Origin: Massilia agrisoli
GTDB lineage: Bacteria; Pseudomonadota; Gammaproteobacteria; Burkholderiales; Burkholderiaceae_D
Direction of reading: 5' to 3'
Length of the DNA stretch: 64,000 nucleotides
NCBI RefSeq assembly: GCF_020831365.1
Contig: NZ_JAJHPV010000013.1
Coordinates: 744,001 to 808,000, forward strand
A program made the translations under genes and the position numbers. Positions 28,082 to 37,528 of the stretch are shown here, piece after piece. Every line of letters starts with the position of its first letter. Position 1 is the stretch's first letter. The notes below the pieces were generated by a model. It saw only the letters and a program-made list of their open reading frames with translations, made no database searches and was not told the origin of the DNA.

Positions 28082-28798
28082 TCAGCGGGTGCGCTGCAAG
28101 CTGTCGAGCACCGCCGCCCGGTGCTGCCGGCTGCAGGGCACCCTGGCGCCGCCACGCAGCACCAGTTCGCAGTCGCCCTTGTCGAGCGAGACCACCTGCT
28201 CGACAAGCGCGGGCCGCACCGCGGCGCGCCGGTGGCAGCGCACGAAGGCCCCGTCCAGCTGGGCGAGCAGCCCGGTGAGCGTCTGGCGCAACAGCGGGTG
28301 CGCCGAAGCCGTATGAAGGATGACGTAGTTGTCGGCGGTTTCGATCCACTCGATGTCGTCGACCTTGATGACATGCGTGGTTCCCCGTTCCGTGACCAGC
28401 AGTTGGCGCACGGGCAGGCTTGTGGCCGCCATGGGAGTACGCAGGCGAAGGCGTTCGCGCACGCGCTCCAGCGTTCGCTGCAGGCGCGCCTGGTCATAGG
28501 GCTTGAGCAGGTAGTCGATGGCGTTCGCATCGAAGGCCTGGACGGCGTACTGGTCATATGCGGTAACAAACACGACCAGCGGAGCCGGCGCGGGCAGCGA
28601 CGCGGCGAGCTCGATGCCCGTGACCTCGGGCATCTGGATGTCGAGAAATGCCACGTCGGGCGCAAACGCCGCGCACTGTTCCAGCGCGTCGATGGCGTCG
28701 CACGCTACCTGCACCGCCGCCATCCCCGGTTCCTGTTCCAGCATGCGCCGCAGCTTGTCGCGCGCGGGACGCTCGTCGTCGACGATCAGCACGCGCAT
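28082..28798 (-). CDS. LytTR family response regulator
   Basis: This is a 238-residue regulator. The receiver domain holds the acidic pair DDE (residues 7-9), the phosphoacceptor Asp in FLDIQMPEVTG near residue 53, and the Lys in YLLKPYDQ near 104. The C-terminal LytTR DNA-binding domain runs from about residue 135 (DDIEWIETADNYVILHT to HRRAAVRPALV). It overlaps the kinase gene by 13 bases and so forms a two-component operon. Target genes are unknown; LytTR sites could not be identified. Confidence 0.93.
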   Translation of the reverse strand: MRVLIVDDERPARDKLRRMLEQEPGMAAVQVACDAIDALEQCAAFAPDVAFLDIQMPEVTGIELAASLPAPAPLVVFVTAYDQYAVQAFDANAIDYLLKPYDQARLQRTLERVRERLRLRTPMAATSLPVRQLLVTERGTTHVIKVDDIEWIETADNYVILHTASAHPLLRQTLTGLLAQLDGAFVRCHRRAAVRPALVEQVVSLDKGDCELVLRGGARVPCSRQHRAAVLDSLQRTR

Positions 28799-29841
28799 GG
28801 CAGCCTCATCTCCGCGCGCACTCCGGCGGGCGCCAGCTGTTCAAGCGACAGCACGGCTGCGTCGCCGTACAGGACTGCCAGCCGCTGGCGCAGGTTCTTC
28901 AGGCCGGTGCCTGCATCCAGTTCGGCGGGCAGGAGGCCGCCATCGTCCTCCACCGACACCAGCAAGCTGTGCTGATGGCGCCGGGCCCGGACGATGACGG
29001 CGGTCGGCTGGCGGCGCTGCTCGACCGTATGCTTGAAAACGTTTTCCAGCAGTGGCTGCACGCTCATCACAGGCACCTTGCACGGCAGAGCGGCGTCGAG
29101 GATGTCCCAGCTGACCATAACGCGGCCGGCGAAGCGCTCTTCCATCACGCGCGAATACGCTTTCACCAGCCGCAGTTCGGCATCGAGGGTGGTTTCGGTC
29201 TGCTCGCTGGCGTCGAGCGTCACGCGCAGCACCTCGGCCAGCTGGACCAGGGTGGCGTCGGCCTTGTCCACGTCCGAGCGCATCAGCGACGACACCGTGT
29301 TCAGGGCATTGAACAGGAAGTGCGGCTGCATCTGCTGGGTCAGGCGCTGCAGCTGGGCCTGGCGCAGCAAGGTCGTGGATTTCTCGGCCCGCAGCTTTTC
29401 TTCAAGCAATTCGTGGTACGACAGGATGCCGAAGCGGATCAGCGTGAACATGCCGGCGAACACAGTAATCCTCAGCGATTCGTACACGAAGGTGTCGAGC
29501 CACGGCTCATGCCGGTACTCGGCGCCGGCCAGCGCGTAGACGGCGTGGCGCAGGCCGAAGGCCAGTGGGACGAAGGCAATCCAGTACACGGGCAGCCACA
29601 GCGCCTGGACGGCAAACCAGCGCCACGGCGTCGCCAGCAGGTAGTTGTAGCGGACGGTGGCGCGGTGCTGCAGCAGCACCAGCAGGGTGGCCGTCAGCAT
29701 CGAGGACGTTTCCCACACCAGCGGTTGCCACAGCGCGGTGCCCTCGTCGCGCAGGTAATCCTGGACCGCCACCGACACCATGAGCACCCAGAACAAGAGC
29801 CAGCCGATGGCAACGACAACGCGGGTGCGGGTTGGGTACAT
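28786..29841 (-). CDS. Sensor histidine kinase, LytS/YehU type
   Basis: This is a 351-residue kinase. Four hydrophobic segments occupy about the first 150 residues. The His_kinase domain carries LQRLTQQMQPHFLFNALNTV near residue 170, with the phosphorylated His in QPHFLFN. An ATPase domain follows, with the N-box-like PLLENVFKHTVE near 260 and GTGLKNLRQRL near 315. Partner of the LytTR regulator encoded next. Confidence 0.93.
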   Translation of the reverse strand: MYPTRTRVVVAIGWLLFWVLMVSVAVQDYLRDEGTALWQPLVWETSSMLTATLLVLLQHRATVRYNYLLATPWRWFAVQALWLPVYWIAFVPLAFGLRHAVYALAGAEYRHEPWLDTFVYESLRITVFAGMFTLIRFGILSYHELLEEKLRAEKSTTLLRQAQLQRLTQQMQPHFLFNALNTVSSLMRSDVDKADATLVQLAEVLRVTLDASEQTETTLDAELRLVKAYSRVMEERFAGRVMVSWDILDAALPCKVPVMSVQPLLENVFKHTVEQRRQPTAVIVRARRHQHSLLVSVEDDGGLLPAELDAGTGLKNLRQRLAVLYGDAAVLSLEQLAPAGVRAEMRLPCAC

Positions 29842-29906
29842 GCTTGCTCAGCCTTCGTGAAGGGGAGGTTCCGGGATTGTTGAGTCCGGATAATAGCGCA
29901 TCATCC

Positions 29907-30878
29907 TCACTCGCCGGCGGCGCGCTCCTCCTCGACATGCTTGAGCCGCTCGGCGTCGATCCGCACCTTCATCGCGGCCGCCTCGGCCATGAACTCGTCA
30001 ACGCTGCGGTCGGGACTCGCGCGCATCTCGGGCGGCAACAGCAGCGGCATGTACAGCTGGTCTGCCACGCGGCCGCTGGCCTGCAGGTTGCCCACCAGGG
30101 TCAGCCCCGAGCCGAGCAGGGCGAGCAGCGCGCAGCTGCTGGCGAAGTAGCGCCTGCGCTGCGGCCTGACGGTACCGAGGTGGAAGTACACCATGCCCGC
30201 CATCAAGGCGATCGCCACATGCATGCCGTAGCGCACCAGCCATTCAAGCGACCATGCATAGGCGGCCATGCTCGACACAATCTTGTACACGGCGAGCGCG
30301 GCCAGTCCGCAGCCAAAGATGAACAGGTGCCGGCCAAGCCGCGCGTGGCGTCCGAACAGGCGGTTGGCGAATGCCCACATGCCGCCCCAGACCAGGCCGG
30401 CAGCCACCCCGTACGCCAGCGCCTGCAGGTAGCGGCTCAGCTGGAAAGGCCTGGTGTCGCCCAGCCACACAGTCAGCAGTGCGACGATGCCGATCAGTAG
30501 CATTCCCGCCAGGCCGGGCAGCGCGCCTTCCCAGCCATGCATGGTGCGGTCGACCAGTTCCGGCGGCACCGGAAAATCGGCCCCGCGCACGCGCAGGCTG
30601 GTGTGGCCCATCCGGATCACGGTGTCGCCGGTCAGTTCGATGCTGCCGTGGCGTTTGCCACGGTAGACCACGCCGTTTTTGGTGCCCAGGTCGCGCAGCA
30701 GCAGGCGCCCGTCGGCGCCGCCCTCGATCACGGCATGGGCGGGCGCGGCGTGGGCGTCGTCGAGGATGAAGTCGTTATCGTAGCCGCGCCCCAGCCGGAT
30801 CGGCAGCCCGGCCACCTGGTGCCGGTGCAGCACGTCGCCGTTGCGGGCCAGGGTCTCGATGAAGTAGGGCGCCTTCAT
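29907..30878 (-). CDS. FHA domain membrane protein
   Basis: This is a 323-residue protein with an N-terminal FHA domain (residues about 20-105: IRLGRGYDNDFILDD and LRDLGTKNGVVYRGK). Four or five transmembrane helices follow (about 130-290), and a charged helical tail ends it. The start at 30878 overlaps the stop of the upstream protease gene (ATGA); the longer frame to 31106 lies antisense inside no better context and is rejected. The conserved FHA Ser-Arg before the core His appears replaced (AAPAHA), so classic phosphothreonine binding is uncertain. Confidence 0.85.
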   Translation of the reverse strand: MKAPYFIETLARNGDVLHRHQVAGLPIRLGRGYDNDFILDDAHAAPAHAVIEGGADGRLLLRDLGTKNGVVYRGKRHGSIELTGDTVIRMGHTSLRVRGADFPVPPELVDRTMHGWEGALPGLAGMLLIGIVALLTVWLGDTRPFQLSRYLQALAYGVAAGLVWGGMWAFANRLFGRHARLGRHLFIFGCGLAALAVYKIVSSMAAYAWSLEWLVRYGMHVAIALMAGMVYFHLGTVRPQRRRYFASSCALLALLGSGLTLVGNLQASGRVADQLYMPLLLPPEMRASPDRSVDEFMAEAAAMKVRIDAERLKHVEEERAAGE

Positions 30879-32326
30879 CGCTTGCCGCTCCGCCCCAGCG
30901 CGGACAGGAAGGCGCGCGTGGTGCGCAGGCCGTTCTCGTACGACACGCCGGTGACGTCGAGCCGGCTTTGCAGGCTGGCGCGGGCGTCGTCGGTGCTGGC
31001 GGTCAGCAGGGTAAAGTTGTACAAGCCCTCGAATTTCTTGTACGCGCGCACGCAGGTGACGGCGCGCAATGGCAAGGTTTTGGTGGTGACGAAACTCTCG
31101 GTGCACTTCGGTTCGGTCAGGCGCACGTCGCGTGCGCTGCCCAGCTTGTCCGTCTTGAACACGCCCGTGGCCATCACGGCGAAGCGCACCGGGTCAAGGC
31201 TGGTCGAGCGGATGTAATGGTGGACCATCGACACGTGCCCGGTCTGCTGGGTTTCGGAGACAAACACGGCCGACTCCATCGAGCAGGCGATCGTGTCGGC
31301 GTTGAAGGTGGCTTCGGCCTGGTCGTTGGAACGGCCCCAGCAGCGCACCTGGCCCGATTCGCGCACCGGCACATGGTAAGGCCCCATCAGCTTCAGCGAC
31401 AGCGGCTGGTCAAGCAGGCGGTCGATCATGCCGCGCTGGTGGCTCAGCAGCTGCTGGGCGATGTGCGGATTGAAATCCTTCGGCGCGCGGGCCTGGCTGG
31501 CCACCTTGTCCAGCAATTCCTGGGCATAGCGTATCGGCACCAGGAAACTGACCAGTTCGCCATCGCGGCGGCGCGAGACGTTGACGCCGGCCACCATGCC
31601 GTCCGCCGTCACGCTGGGCCCGCCGCTCATGCCCGAGTTGATCGGCCCGGTGAACATCAGGTGGTCGTAGAAGCTGCGCGTGACGATGCCGTTGTAGGCG
31701 CCTTCGGAGATCGCAAAGCCGAGGTCGAGGGGATTGCCCAGCGAGTAGAGGTACTGGCCCTGGGTCAGCGTGGCCTTGGTCGGGATATTGAAGAAGCCGC
31801 TGCCGAAACGGTCGACCCGGACCACCGCCAGGTCGTGCAGCACGTCCACGGCCAGCAATTCGATCGGGCCGCTCTTGCCGTCGGTGTCGACATACTCGCC
31901 GCTGTAGACGTCGGGGTCGAGGGCCATCTGCGACACCACGTGGTAATTGGTCAGCACCAGGTTGCTGGTGCCCACCAAAAAACCGGAGCCGACTGTCGAC
32001 TGGCTGCGTCCGCTCTTGAGCAGCATGCGGATCTGCAGCAAATCGCCCTGCGCCGCCGAGTACACCTGTTGCGCCGCGGACGAGGGCGGCGGCAAGGTGG
32101 TGTTCTGGTCGGCTTCGGCCTCGGCGGCCGGCGGGGTTGCGCCGGGCGGCACGGCGGCAGGCGGAATCACGCCGGGCGGGACAGCGGCGGGGGGGATTGG
32201 GCGGGACGGGGTGGCGGCAGGCGCGGCGCGCTGCCTGGGCGGAGCTGGTGCCGCCTGCTGCGCGGCTGCCGCCAGCGCGCTGGCAAGGCACAGCAGCGCT
32301 GCGGTAATCGTTCGTTTCATGCGCAT
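30875..32326 (-). CDS. Secreted trypsin-like serine protease with Pro/Ala-rich linker
   Basis: This is a 483-residue protein with an N-terminal signal peptide (MKRTITAALLCLASALAAAAQ). A low-complexity linker of PPAAVPPG-like repeats (residues about 25-75) follows, then a trypsin-like domain with a complete triad: His in VLTNYHVV near residue 125, Asp in VLHDLAVVRVD near 163 and Ser in NSGMSGGPSV near 230. The C-terminal 200 residues have no recognised domain. ATG codons at 32326 and 32320 are both possible. Coupled by a 4-base overlap to the FHA membrane protein. Confidence 0.87.
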   Translation of the reverse strand: MRMKRTITAALLCLASALAAAAQQAAPAPPRQRAAPAATPSRPIPPAAVPPGVIPPAAVPPGATPPAAEAEADQNTTLPPPSSAAQQVYSAAQGDLLQIRMLLKSGRSQSTVGSGFLVGTSNLVLTNYHVVSQMALDPDVYSGEYVDTDGKSGPIELLAVDVLHDLAVVRVDRFGSGFFNIPTKATLTQGQYLYSLGNPLDLGFAISEGAYNGIVTRSFYDHLMFTGPINSGMSGGPSVTADGMVAGVNVSRRRDGELVSFLVPIRYAQELLDKVASQARAPKDFNPHIAQQLLSHQRGMIDRLLDQPLSLKLMGPYHVPVRESGQVRCWGRSNDQAEATFNADTIACSMESAVFVSETQQTGHVSMVHHYIRSTSLDPVRFAVMATGVFKTDKLGSARDVRLTEPKCTESFVTTKTLPLRAVTCVRAYKKFEGLYNFTLLTASTDDARASLQSRLDVTGVSYENGLRTTRAFLSALGRSGKR

Positions 32327-32384
32327 CGTCGGGCAGGTCAGGCGTCAGACTAACTTACCCCAAGCTTAACGCATTTTTAGCCGG

Positions 32385-33032
32385 TTACAGTTGCCCGTCT
32401 TCGACCACTGCGTCGAGCTGGGGCTGCATCATGTGGCCCAGCTTGGCTTCCTTGGTGTTCAGGTAACTGTTGTTGAAAGCATTGCGGTTCACCAGCAGCG
32501 GCACTCGCTCGCTGACCTTGACGCCCAGCTTCTCCATGGCGTCGATCTTGCGCGGGTTGTTGGTCATCAGGCGCAGCGACTTGATGTCGAACTGGGCCAG
32601 CATCGGCTTGCACAGCTCGTAGTTGCGCGCGTCGGCGTGGAAGCCCAGCTGCAGGTTGGCTTCGACGGTGTCGGCGCCGGCTTCCTGCAGGCGGTAAGCG
32701 CGGATCTTGTTGACAAGGCCAATACCGCGCCCTTCCTGGCGCAGGTACAGCAGGATGCCGCGGCCTTCATCGGCGATCTTCTTGAGCGCGCCTTCCAGCT
32801 GGGCGCCGCAGTCGCAGCGCTGCGAAAACAGCACGTCGCCGGTCAGGCATTCGGAATGCACGCGCGCCAGCACGGGCTCGCCGTTGCTGATGTCGCCCAG
32901 GGTCATCGCCAGGTGTTCCTTGCCAGTCGAATGTTCCACAAACGCGTGCAAGGTGAACTGCGCCCAGGGCGTAGGCAGCAGGCACGATGTGGTGTAGTCC
33001 AACAGTTCTTCGGAAGGCAGGGTGGCAGGCAT
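32385..33032 (-). CDS. ribA: GTP cyclohydrolase II (RibA)
   Basis: This 215-residue enzyme opens GTP to the pyrimidine precursor of riboflavin. The zinc site [18 protein letters not shown] has its three cysteines intact. [20 protein letters not shown] and [15 protein letters not shown] also match E. coli RibA closely. The protein is the stand-alone RibA form without a RibB domain. No other riboflavin gene is nearby, as expected for the dispersed rib genes of proteobacteria. Confidence 0.96.
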   Translation of the reverse strand: MPATLPSEELLDYTTSCLLPTPWAQFTLHAFVEHSTGKEHLAMTLGDISNGEPVLARVHSECLTGDVLFSQRCDCGAQLEGALKKIADEGRGILLYLRQEGRGIGLVNKIRAYRLQEAGADTVEANLQLGFHADARNYELCKPMLAQFDIKSLRLMTNNPRKIDAMEKLGVKVSERVPLLVNRNAFNNSYLNTKEAKLGHMMQPQLDAVVEDGQL

Positions 33033-33125
33033 GGCTTGATCTCAAATCTATTTCTATACCCGCAAGTGTAGCGGAAATCCGCTACAGCCGTTGGAGGAGG
33101 GCCTCCAGCTTTGCCCGCCAGCAGG

Positions 33126-33827
33126 CTAGTACGGCAGGTCGAACAGCAGCACCTCGGCCGCCTGCGCGCCGGACAGGCTGATGCGGTCCTCGTCCGTTAT
33201 TTTGAGCGCGTCGCCTCCCGCGAGCGGGGTACCGTTGACGGTTACGCCGCCGCGCACAACGTGCACATAGGCGCTGCGGCCCGCCGCCAGCGGGTGGTCG
33301 AGCTGGTCGCCCGGATGCATGATCGTCGCGTACACGGCGGCATCCTGGTGGATCAGCACCGATCCCTCGCGCCCGTCCTTCGACGCGATCAGCTTCAGCT
33401 TGCCGGCCTTGCTGTCGGGCGTGAAATGCTTTTCCTCGTAACTGGGCTCGATATTGGTGACATTCGGCTGGATCCAGATTTGCAGGAAATGCACCGGTTC
33501 GGTCCGCGAACCGTTGAATTCGCTGTGCCGCACCCCGCTGCCGGCCGACATGCGCTGCACATCGCCGTAGTGCAGCACCGACCCCGTGCCGAGGCTGTCC
33601 TTGTGTTCCAGCGCGCCTTCCAGCACGTAGGAAATGATCTCCATGTCACGGTGGCCGTGGGCGCCGAATCCCTGGCCCGGGGCCACCCGGTCCTCGTTGA
33701 TTACCAGCAGGGGGCCGAAACCGGTATGGCGCGGGTCCTGGTAACTGCCGAAAGAAAAGCTGTGCTTCGAATGGAGCCAGCCGTGATTCGCGTCGCCGCG
33801 CTCGTCGCTTTTGCGGATTTGCAGCAT
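33126..33827 (-). CDS. Pirin family protein, YhhW-like (quercetin 2,3-dioxygenase type)
   Basis: This is a 233-residue bicupin. It aligns by eye with E. coli YhhW from the N-terminus (DERGDANHGWLHSKHSFSF) to the end (SEVLLFDLP-like AAEVLLFDLPY). The metal site is visible as GFGAHGHRDMEIISYVLEG and the third His in ALEHKDS, plus a later Glu/His set. The frame is open up to 34178, but ATG 33827 preceded by AGGAGAG marks the real start. It diverges from the HDOD gene. Confidence 0.93.
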   Translation of the reverse strand: MLQIRKSDERGDANHGWLHSKHSFSFGSYQDPRHTGFGPLLVINEDRVAPGQGFGAHGHRDMEIISYVLEGALEHKDSLGTGSVLHYGDVQRMSAGSGVRHSEFNGSRTEPVHFLQIWIQPNVTNIEPSYEEKHFTPDSKAGKLKLIASKDGREGSVLIHQDAAVYATIMHPGDQLDHPLAAGRSAYVHVVRGGVTVNGTPLAGGDALKITDEDRISLSGAQAAEVLLFDLPY

Positions 33828-33844
33828 GCCACTCTCCTGTTTGT

Positions 33845-33872
33845 TGACGTTTTCGCAAAGATCAGTATAAAG
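33845..33872 (+). promoter_or_regulatory. Candidate sigma-70 promoter for the HDOD-EAL operon
   Basis: TTGACG (33845-33850), 16 bases, then TATAAA (33867-33872), facing the HDOD gene about 100 bases downstream. It lies in a 149-base AT-rich divergent region between pirin and HDOD genes. Both hexamers are close to consensus; no transcription start evidence. Confidence 0.45.
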
Positions 33873-33976
33873 CGAATAAAAATCGGTGCGCACGCCCCAC
33901 AAACGATGCCAAATGTTGGTATGAATTAACAATTTCCGGGTAACATGACAGATCACTTTTACCCATCTGGCATTTG

Positions 33977-34966
33977 ATGAATTCTGTAGCAGCTGCGCCC
34001 ATGTTCTTCGTTCACGTTCTTGCAAACCGCAATGGCACCCCTGCCGCCTTGCTGGCCGATGGGGCCGGCGACGCCGTTGCGTTGCTCGGTTTGTTCGAAT
34101 CGGACCTGGCCAGGGTGCTGCCGGCGGCCGTGCCGTGTTTTGTCCCGGCGGGGCTGGAACCTTCCTTGCGGCAGGCATATGCCGAGGCCGGCTGGAAGCA
34201 GGTCGATGACGGGGCGGTATTACGCGCCAACAGCCCGTTTGTCCGCAGCGAATTGCCGGCGGACGTCAAATGGATCGACGGCGACTGGTACCTGGCGCCG
34301 CCGGAAAAGGCCAGCGGGGCACAGGCGGCGTCGCGCTCGCTGGCGCTTCAGCTGGTGCAACTGGTCGGCGCCGACGCCGACACCCATGAAATCGAAGCGC
34401 TGCTGCGCCAGGACGTCGCGCTGTCCTATCACCTGCTGCGCCTCGTCAATTCGCTGGGAGTAGGGGGCGGGCGCAAGGTCAACAGCTTCGCGCAGGCTAT
34501 CCTTATCCTTGGGCGACAGCAACTGCGCCGCTGGCTCAACCTGATGCTGTTTGCCGCCCGGCAGGGCGATGTGCGCAGCGCCATGCTGCTGTCGCGCGTC
34601 GCCATGCGCGGCCGCGCCATCGAGCTGCTGGCCAAGGCCGGGGGCTACGACAGGAACATGCAGGAACAGGGCTTCATGGCCGGCATGTTTTCGCTGCTTG
34701 GCGTGTTGTTCGGCATGCCGCTGGCAGAGGTGCTGGCGCCGCTGGCGATCAGCAATGCCGTCCGCGCCGCATTGCTGGAGCGCGAAGGCGAGCTCGGTGC
34801 GCTGCTGGCGCTGGTCGAAAGCGCGGAACGCGGCGACTTCGCCGATGTAGCGGCCAAGCTGGCAGGGTTGCAGCTGGACACCGCCGATTTCAACGAGGCT
34901 GTACTGGAGGCCGCCGGCTGGATGCTGGAGGTCGTCAAGGAGACCAAGGGTGAAACCAATGCCTGA
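33977..34966 (+). CDS. HDOD domain protein
   Basis: This is a 329-residue protein with an HDOD domain in the middle (residues about 110-310). Typical pieces are LVQLVGADADTHEIEALLRQDVALSYHLLRLVNS and NSFAQAILILGRQQLRRWLNLMLFA. The EAL half found in YuxH-type proteins is replaced by about 110 residues of unassigned sequence. ATG 33977 is preferred to TTG 33974. The next gene, a GGDEF-EAL protein, begins inside its 3' end, so the pair is translationally coupled and probably acts in c-di-GMP signalling. Confidence 0.85.
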   Translation: MNSVAAAPMFFVHVLANRNGTPAALLADGAGDAVALLGLFESDLARVLPAAVPCFVPAGLEPSLRQAYAEAGWKQVDDGAVLRANSPFVRSELPADVKWIDGDWYLAPPEKASGAQAASRSLALQLVQLVGADADTHEIEALLRQDVALSYHLLRLVNSLGVGGGRKVNSFAQAILILGRQQLRRWLNLMLFAARQGDVRSAMLLSRVAMRGRAIELLAKAGGYDRNMQEQGFMAGMFSLLGVLFGMPLAEVLAPLAISNAVRAALLEREGELGALLALVESAERGDFADVAAKLAGLQLDTADFNEAVLEAAGWMLEVVKETKGETNA

Positions 34967-37145
34967 CCGCGCACTTGAACGTTGCCTGGCCCTGCTGCGC
35001 GGCGCCCGCGGCCTCGATGGTGCGGCGCTGGCCCACTCGCTCGACGAGCTGGAAGCAGCCATTTTGGTGCTCGCCGCCGGCAAGGTGACCCCGCCCCCGT
35101 GCGCGGTCAGCGCTGAACCTTTCAACCCGGATGAACCTGCCATCGTGCTCGACCTGGCCGGTTACCTGACAGGCTGGAATTCGGCCGCGGCCACCTTGTT
35201 TGGCTACACGGCCGAGGAGGCGATCGGCCAGCACGTGCTGTTCCTGTATGCCGAGGGCGACGACGATGCCGACATCGCCGAACTGTTCCTCGAATCGGGC
35301 AGCGACCTGATCGAAGTGCGCCGCCGCAAAAAGAACGGCGAGATTATCGGCGTGCGGCTGGCGCTGTCGCTGCTCAAGGACGACAACGGCGAAGCGAACG
35401 GCATGCTGGTGCACGTCTCGCCAATCGTCGAGGAGCTGGGCGACCAGGACAAGGTGCGCCTGCACGCCCGCATCATCGAAGACAGCGACCAGGGCGTGTT
35501 GATTACCGATTCGAGCGAACGTATCGTTTCGATCAACAGCGCCTTCACCCGCATCACCGGCTATGCGCCGGTCGAAGCCATCGGCAAGACGCCCGACCTG
35601 CTGCGCTCTGGCGTGCACGACGCCGAGTTCCGCGCCAAGGTGCGCGCCGCAATGCGCGGCAATGGCCCGTGGCGCGGCGAGATTGTCGGCAAGCGCAAGA
35701 ATGGCGACCTGTTCCCGCAATCGGTCACCATCAGCGCGGTGCGCGACAGCGAAGGGCGGATCACCCACACCTTCTCGCTGTTCTCGGACATCAGCGTGCA
35801 CAAGGCCGCCGAGGCGCGCGTGCAGCGCATGGCCAACTACGACAGCCTCACCGGCCTGCCCAACCGCAGCCTGTTGACCCACCTGCTCGGGCAGGCGCTG
35901 ATGGATGCGCGCCGCGCCAACCAGTATGGCGCCCTGATGGTGGTCGAAGTCAACCGCATGGCGGCCATCAGCGACACCCTCGGCCATGACGTGGCCAGCC
36001 AGCTGCTGTGCGAGATCGGCCGCCGCTTCCGCCACCTGCTGCGCGACGCCGACATCCTGGCGCGCATCGACGGAAGCAAGTTCGCCGTCGCGCTGCCGCA
36101 GATCGACCGCCGTGAGAGCGCCGCCATCGTCGTCAGGAAGATGCTGGCCGCGCTGGCGGTGCCGCTGGTGATCGACGGCCATAACCTGCAGGTCAGCGCC
36201 AACATCGGCGTGTCGGTCTACCCGGAAGATTCGTCCGACGCCGCATCGCTGATCCGCTGCGCCGACGTGGCCATGGCCAAGGCCCAGGAAAGCGGCGGCG
36301 GCACCTTCCTGTTCTACCGCGAGCAGATGGACCTGCGCGCCAAGGAAGACCTGATGCTGGAGGCGGAGCTGCGCACCGCGGTCAACGAAGGCCAGCTCGA
36401 ACTGCATTACCAGCCGAAGGTGAGCCTGCGCAGCGGCCGCATCGTCGGCGCCGAGGCGCTGATCCGCTGGCGCCACCCGGAACGCGGCATGATTTCGCCG
36501 GGCGTGTTCATCGCGCTGGCCGAGGAAACCGGCATGATCCACGACATCGGCTCGTGGGTGCTGGAAGAAGCCTGCCGCCAGATCGGCGCATGGCGCAACG
36601 CAGGGCTGGTGATGCCGCCGGTGGCTGTCAACCTGTCTGCGCGCCAGTTCGACCGCCGCCTGCCGGCGCGCATTTTGGCTGTGCTGGACCGCCACGGCGT
36701 GCTGCCCGAGCAGATCATGCTGGAGATTACCGAGAGCCTGCTGGTGGGCGGCGCCGATAACATTGTCGCCATCATGAACGAGCTGGTGGCAATGGGCCTG
36801 GCGCTGGCGCTGGACGACTTCGGCACTGGCTATTCCAGCCTGGCCTACCTGAAGAAATTCCCGATCTCGACATTGAAGATCGACCGCGCCTTCGTGGTCG
36901 GCCTGCCGCATGAGGAAAGCGACTGCGCGATTGCCCGCGCGATCGTCACGATGGCCAAGCAGCTGCGCCAGGAAATCGTCGCGGAGGGCGTCGAAACCGA
37001 AGAGCAGATGGCTTTCCTGCGCGACCTCGGCTGCGACCAGCTGCAGGGCTGGCTGTTCAGCCCAGCCGTGACCGGCGCCGAGTTCGAGCGCATGCTGCGC
37101 GACGGCGACCGCCTCAGCGTCAGCCGTGTGCCCGCCGCGACATAA
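34950..37145 (+). CDS. PAS-PAS-GGDEF-EAL protein, predicted c-di-GMP phosphodiesterase
   Basis: This is a 731-residue cytoplasmic signalling protein. Two PAS domains (about residues 55-165 and 175-285) are followed by a GGDEF domain (about 295-450) and an EAL domain (about 470-720). The GGDEF signature is degenerate (DGSKF, near residue 373), so cyclase activity is unlikely. The EAL domain keeps AEALIRW, VNLSARQF, EITES, DDFGTGYSS, LKIDRAF, EGVET and QGWLFS, consistent with an active phosphodiesterase. GTG 34950 has AAGGAG at good spacing; ATG 34959 is the alternative. Overlaps the HDOD gene. Confidence 0.93.
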   Translation: MKPMPDRALERCLALLRGARGLDGAALAHSLDELEAAILVLAAGKVTPPPCAVSAEPFNPDEPAIVLDLAGYLTGWNSAAATLFGYTAEEAIGQHVLFLYAEGDDDADIAELFLESGSDLIEVRRRKKNGEIIGVRLALSLLKDDNGEANGMLVHVSPIVEELGDQDKVRLHARIIEDSDQGVLITDSSERIVSINSAFTRITGYAPVEAIGKTPDLLRSGVHDAEFRAKVRAAMRGNGPWRGEIVGKRKNGDLFPQSVTISAVRDSEGRITHTFSLFSDISVHKAAEARVQRMANYDSLTGLPNRSLLTHLLGQALMDARRANQYGALMVVEVNRMAAISDTLGHDVASQLLCEIGRRFRHLLRDADILARIDGSKFAVALPQIDRRESAAIVVRKMLAALAVPLVIDGHNLQVSANIGVSVYPEDSSDAASLIRCADVAMAKAQESGGGTFLFYREQMDLRAKEDLMLEAELRTAVNEGQLELHYQPKVSLRSGRIVGAEALIRWRHPERGMISPGVFIALAEETGMIHDIGSWVLEEACRQIGAWRNAGLVMPPVAVNLSARQFDRRLPARILAVLDRHGVLPEQIMLEITESLLVGGADNIVAIMNELVAMGLALALDDFGTGYSSLAYLKKFPISTLKIDRAFVVGLPHEESDCAIARAIVTMAKQLRQEIVAEGVETEEQMAFLRDLGCDQLQGWLFSPAVTGAEFERMLRDGDRLSVSRVPAAT

Positions 37146-37163
37146 GCATTTTCGAGCGGCCGG

Positions 37164-37379
37164 CTAGCGGCGCCCGCGCAGCGGATCGAGCAGCCCCTTC
37201 AGGTCATTGTGGTCCAGCTCGTACATCAATTCCAGCAATTCGCCCAGCTCGCCCTTCGGAAAGCCCTCGCGCGCGAACCAGCCCAGGTAGTGGGCGGGCA
37301 GCTCGGCGATCACGCGGCCCTTGTACTTCCCAAAAGGCATTTCTCGCGTCAACAGCAATGACAGGTGCTCGGGTTTCAT
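37164..37379 (-). CDS. DUF3820 family small protein
   Basis: This is a 71-residue protein with the DUF3820 signature: MPFGKYKGRVIAELPAHYLGWF followed by KGELGELLELMYELDHNDL. Family members are annotated as putative quorum-sensing-regulated virulence factors; actual activity is unknown. The upstream side (37380-37440) is AT-rich with short TATATG repeats. Convergent with the EAL gene, 18 bases between stops. Confidence 0.8.
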   Translation of the reverse strand: MKPEHLSLLLTREMPFGKYKGRVIAELPAHYLGWFAREGFPKGELGELLELMYELDHNDLKGLLDPLRGRR

Positions 37380-37528
37380 GCGCGTATATGTATATGTATG
37401 TCGTGAAAATATAGATGATCAAAAGCTATTCTTGGTAAGAACGCTACGGTAATATACCTCGCCGGGATGGGCTTCGGGCCATCCCATTTGCTGGTAGTCC
37501 CTCGCCAAACGTCACCATGAGGTTTTCT

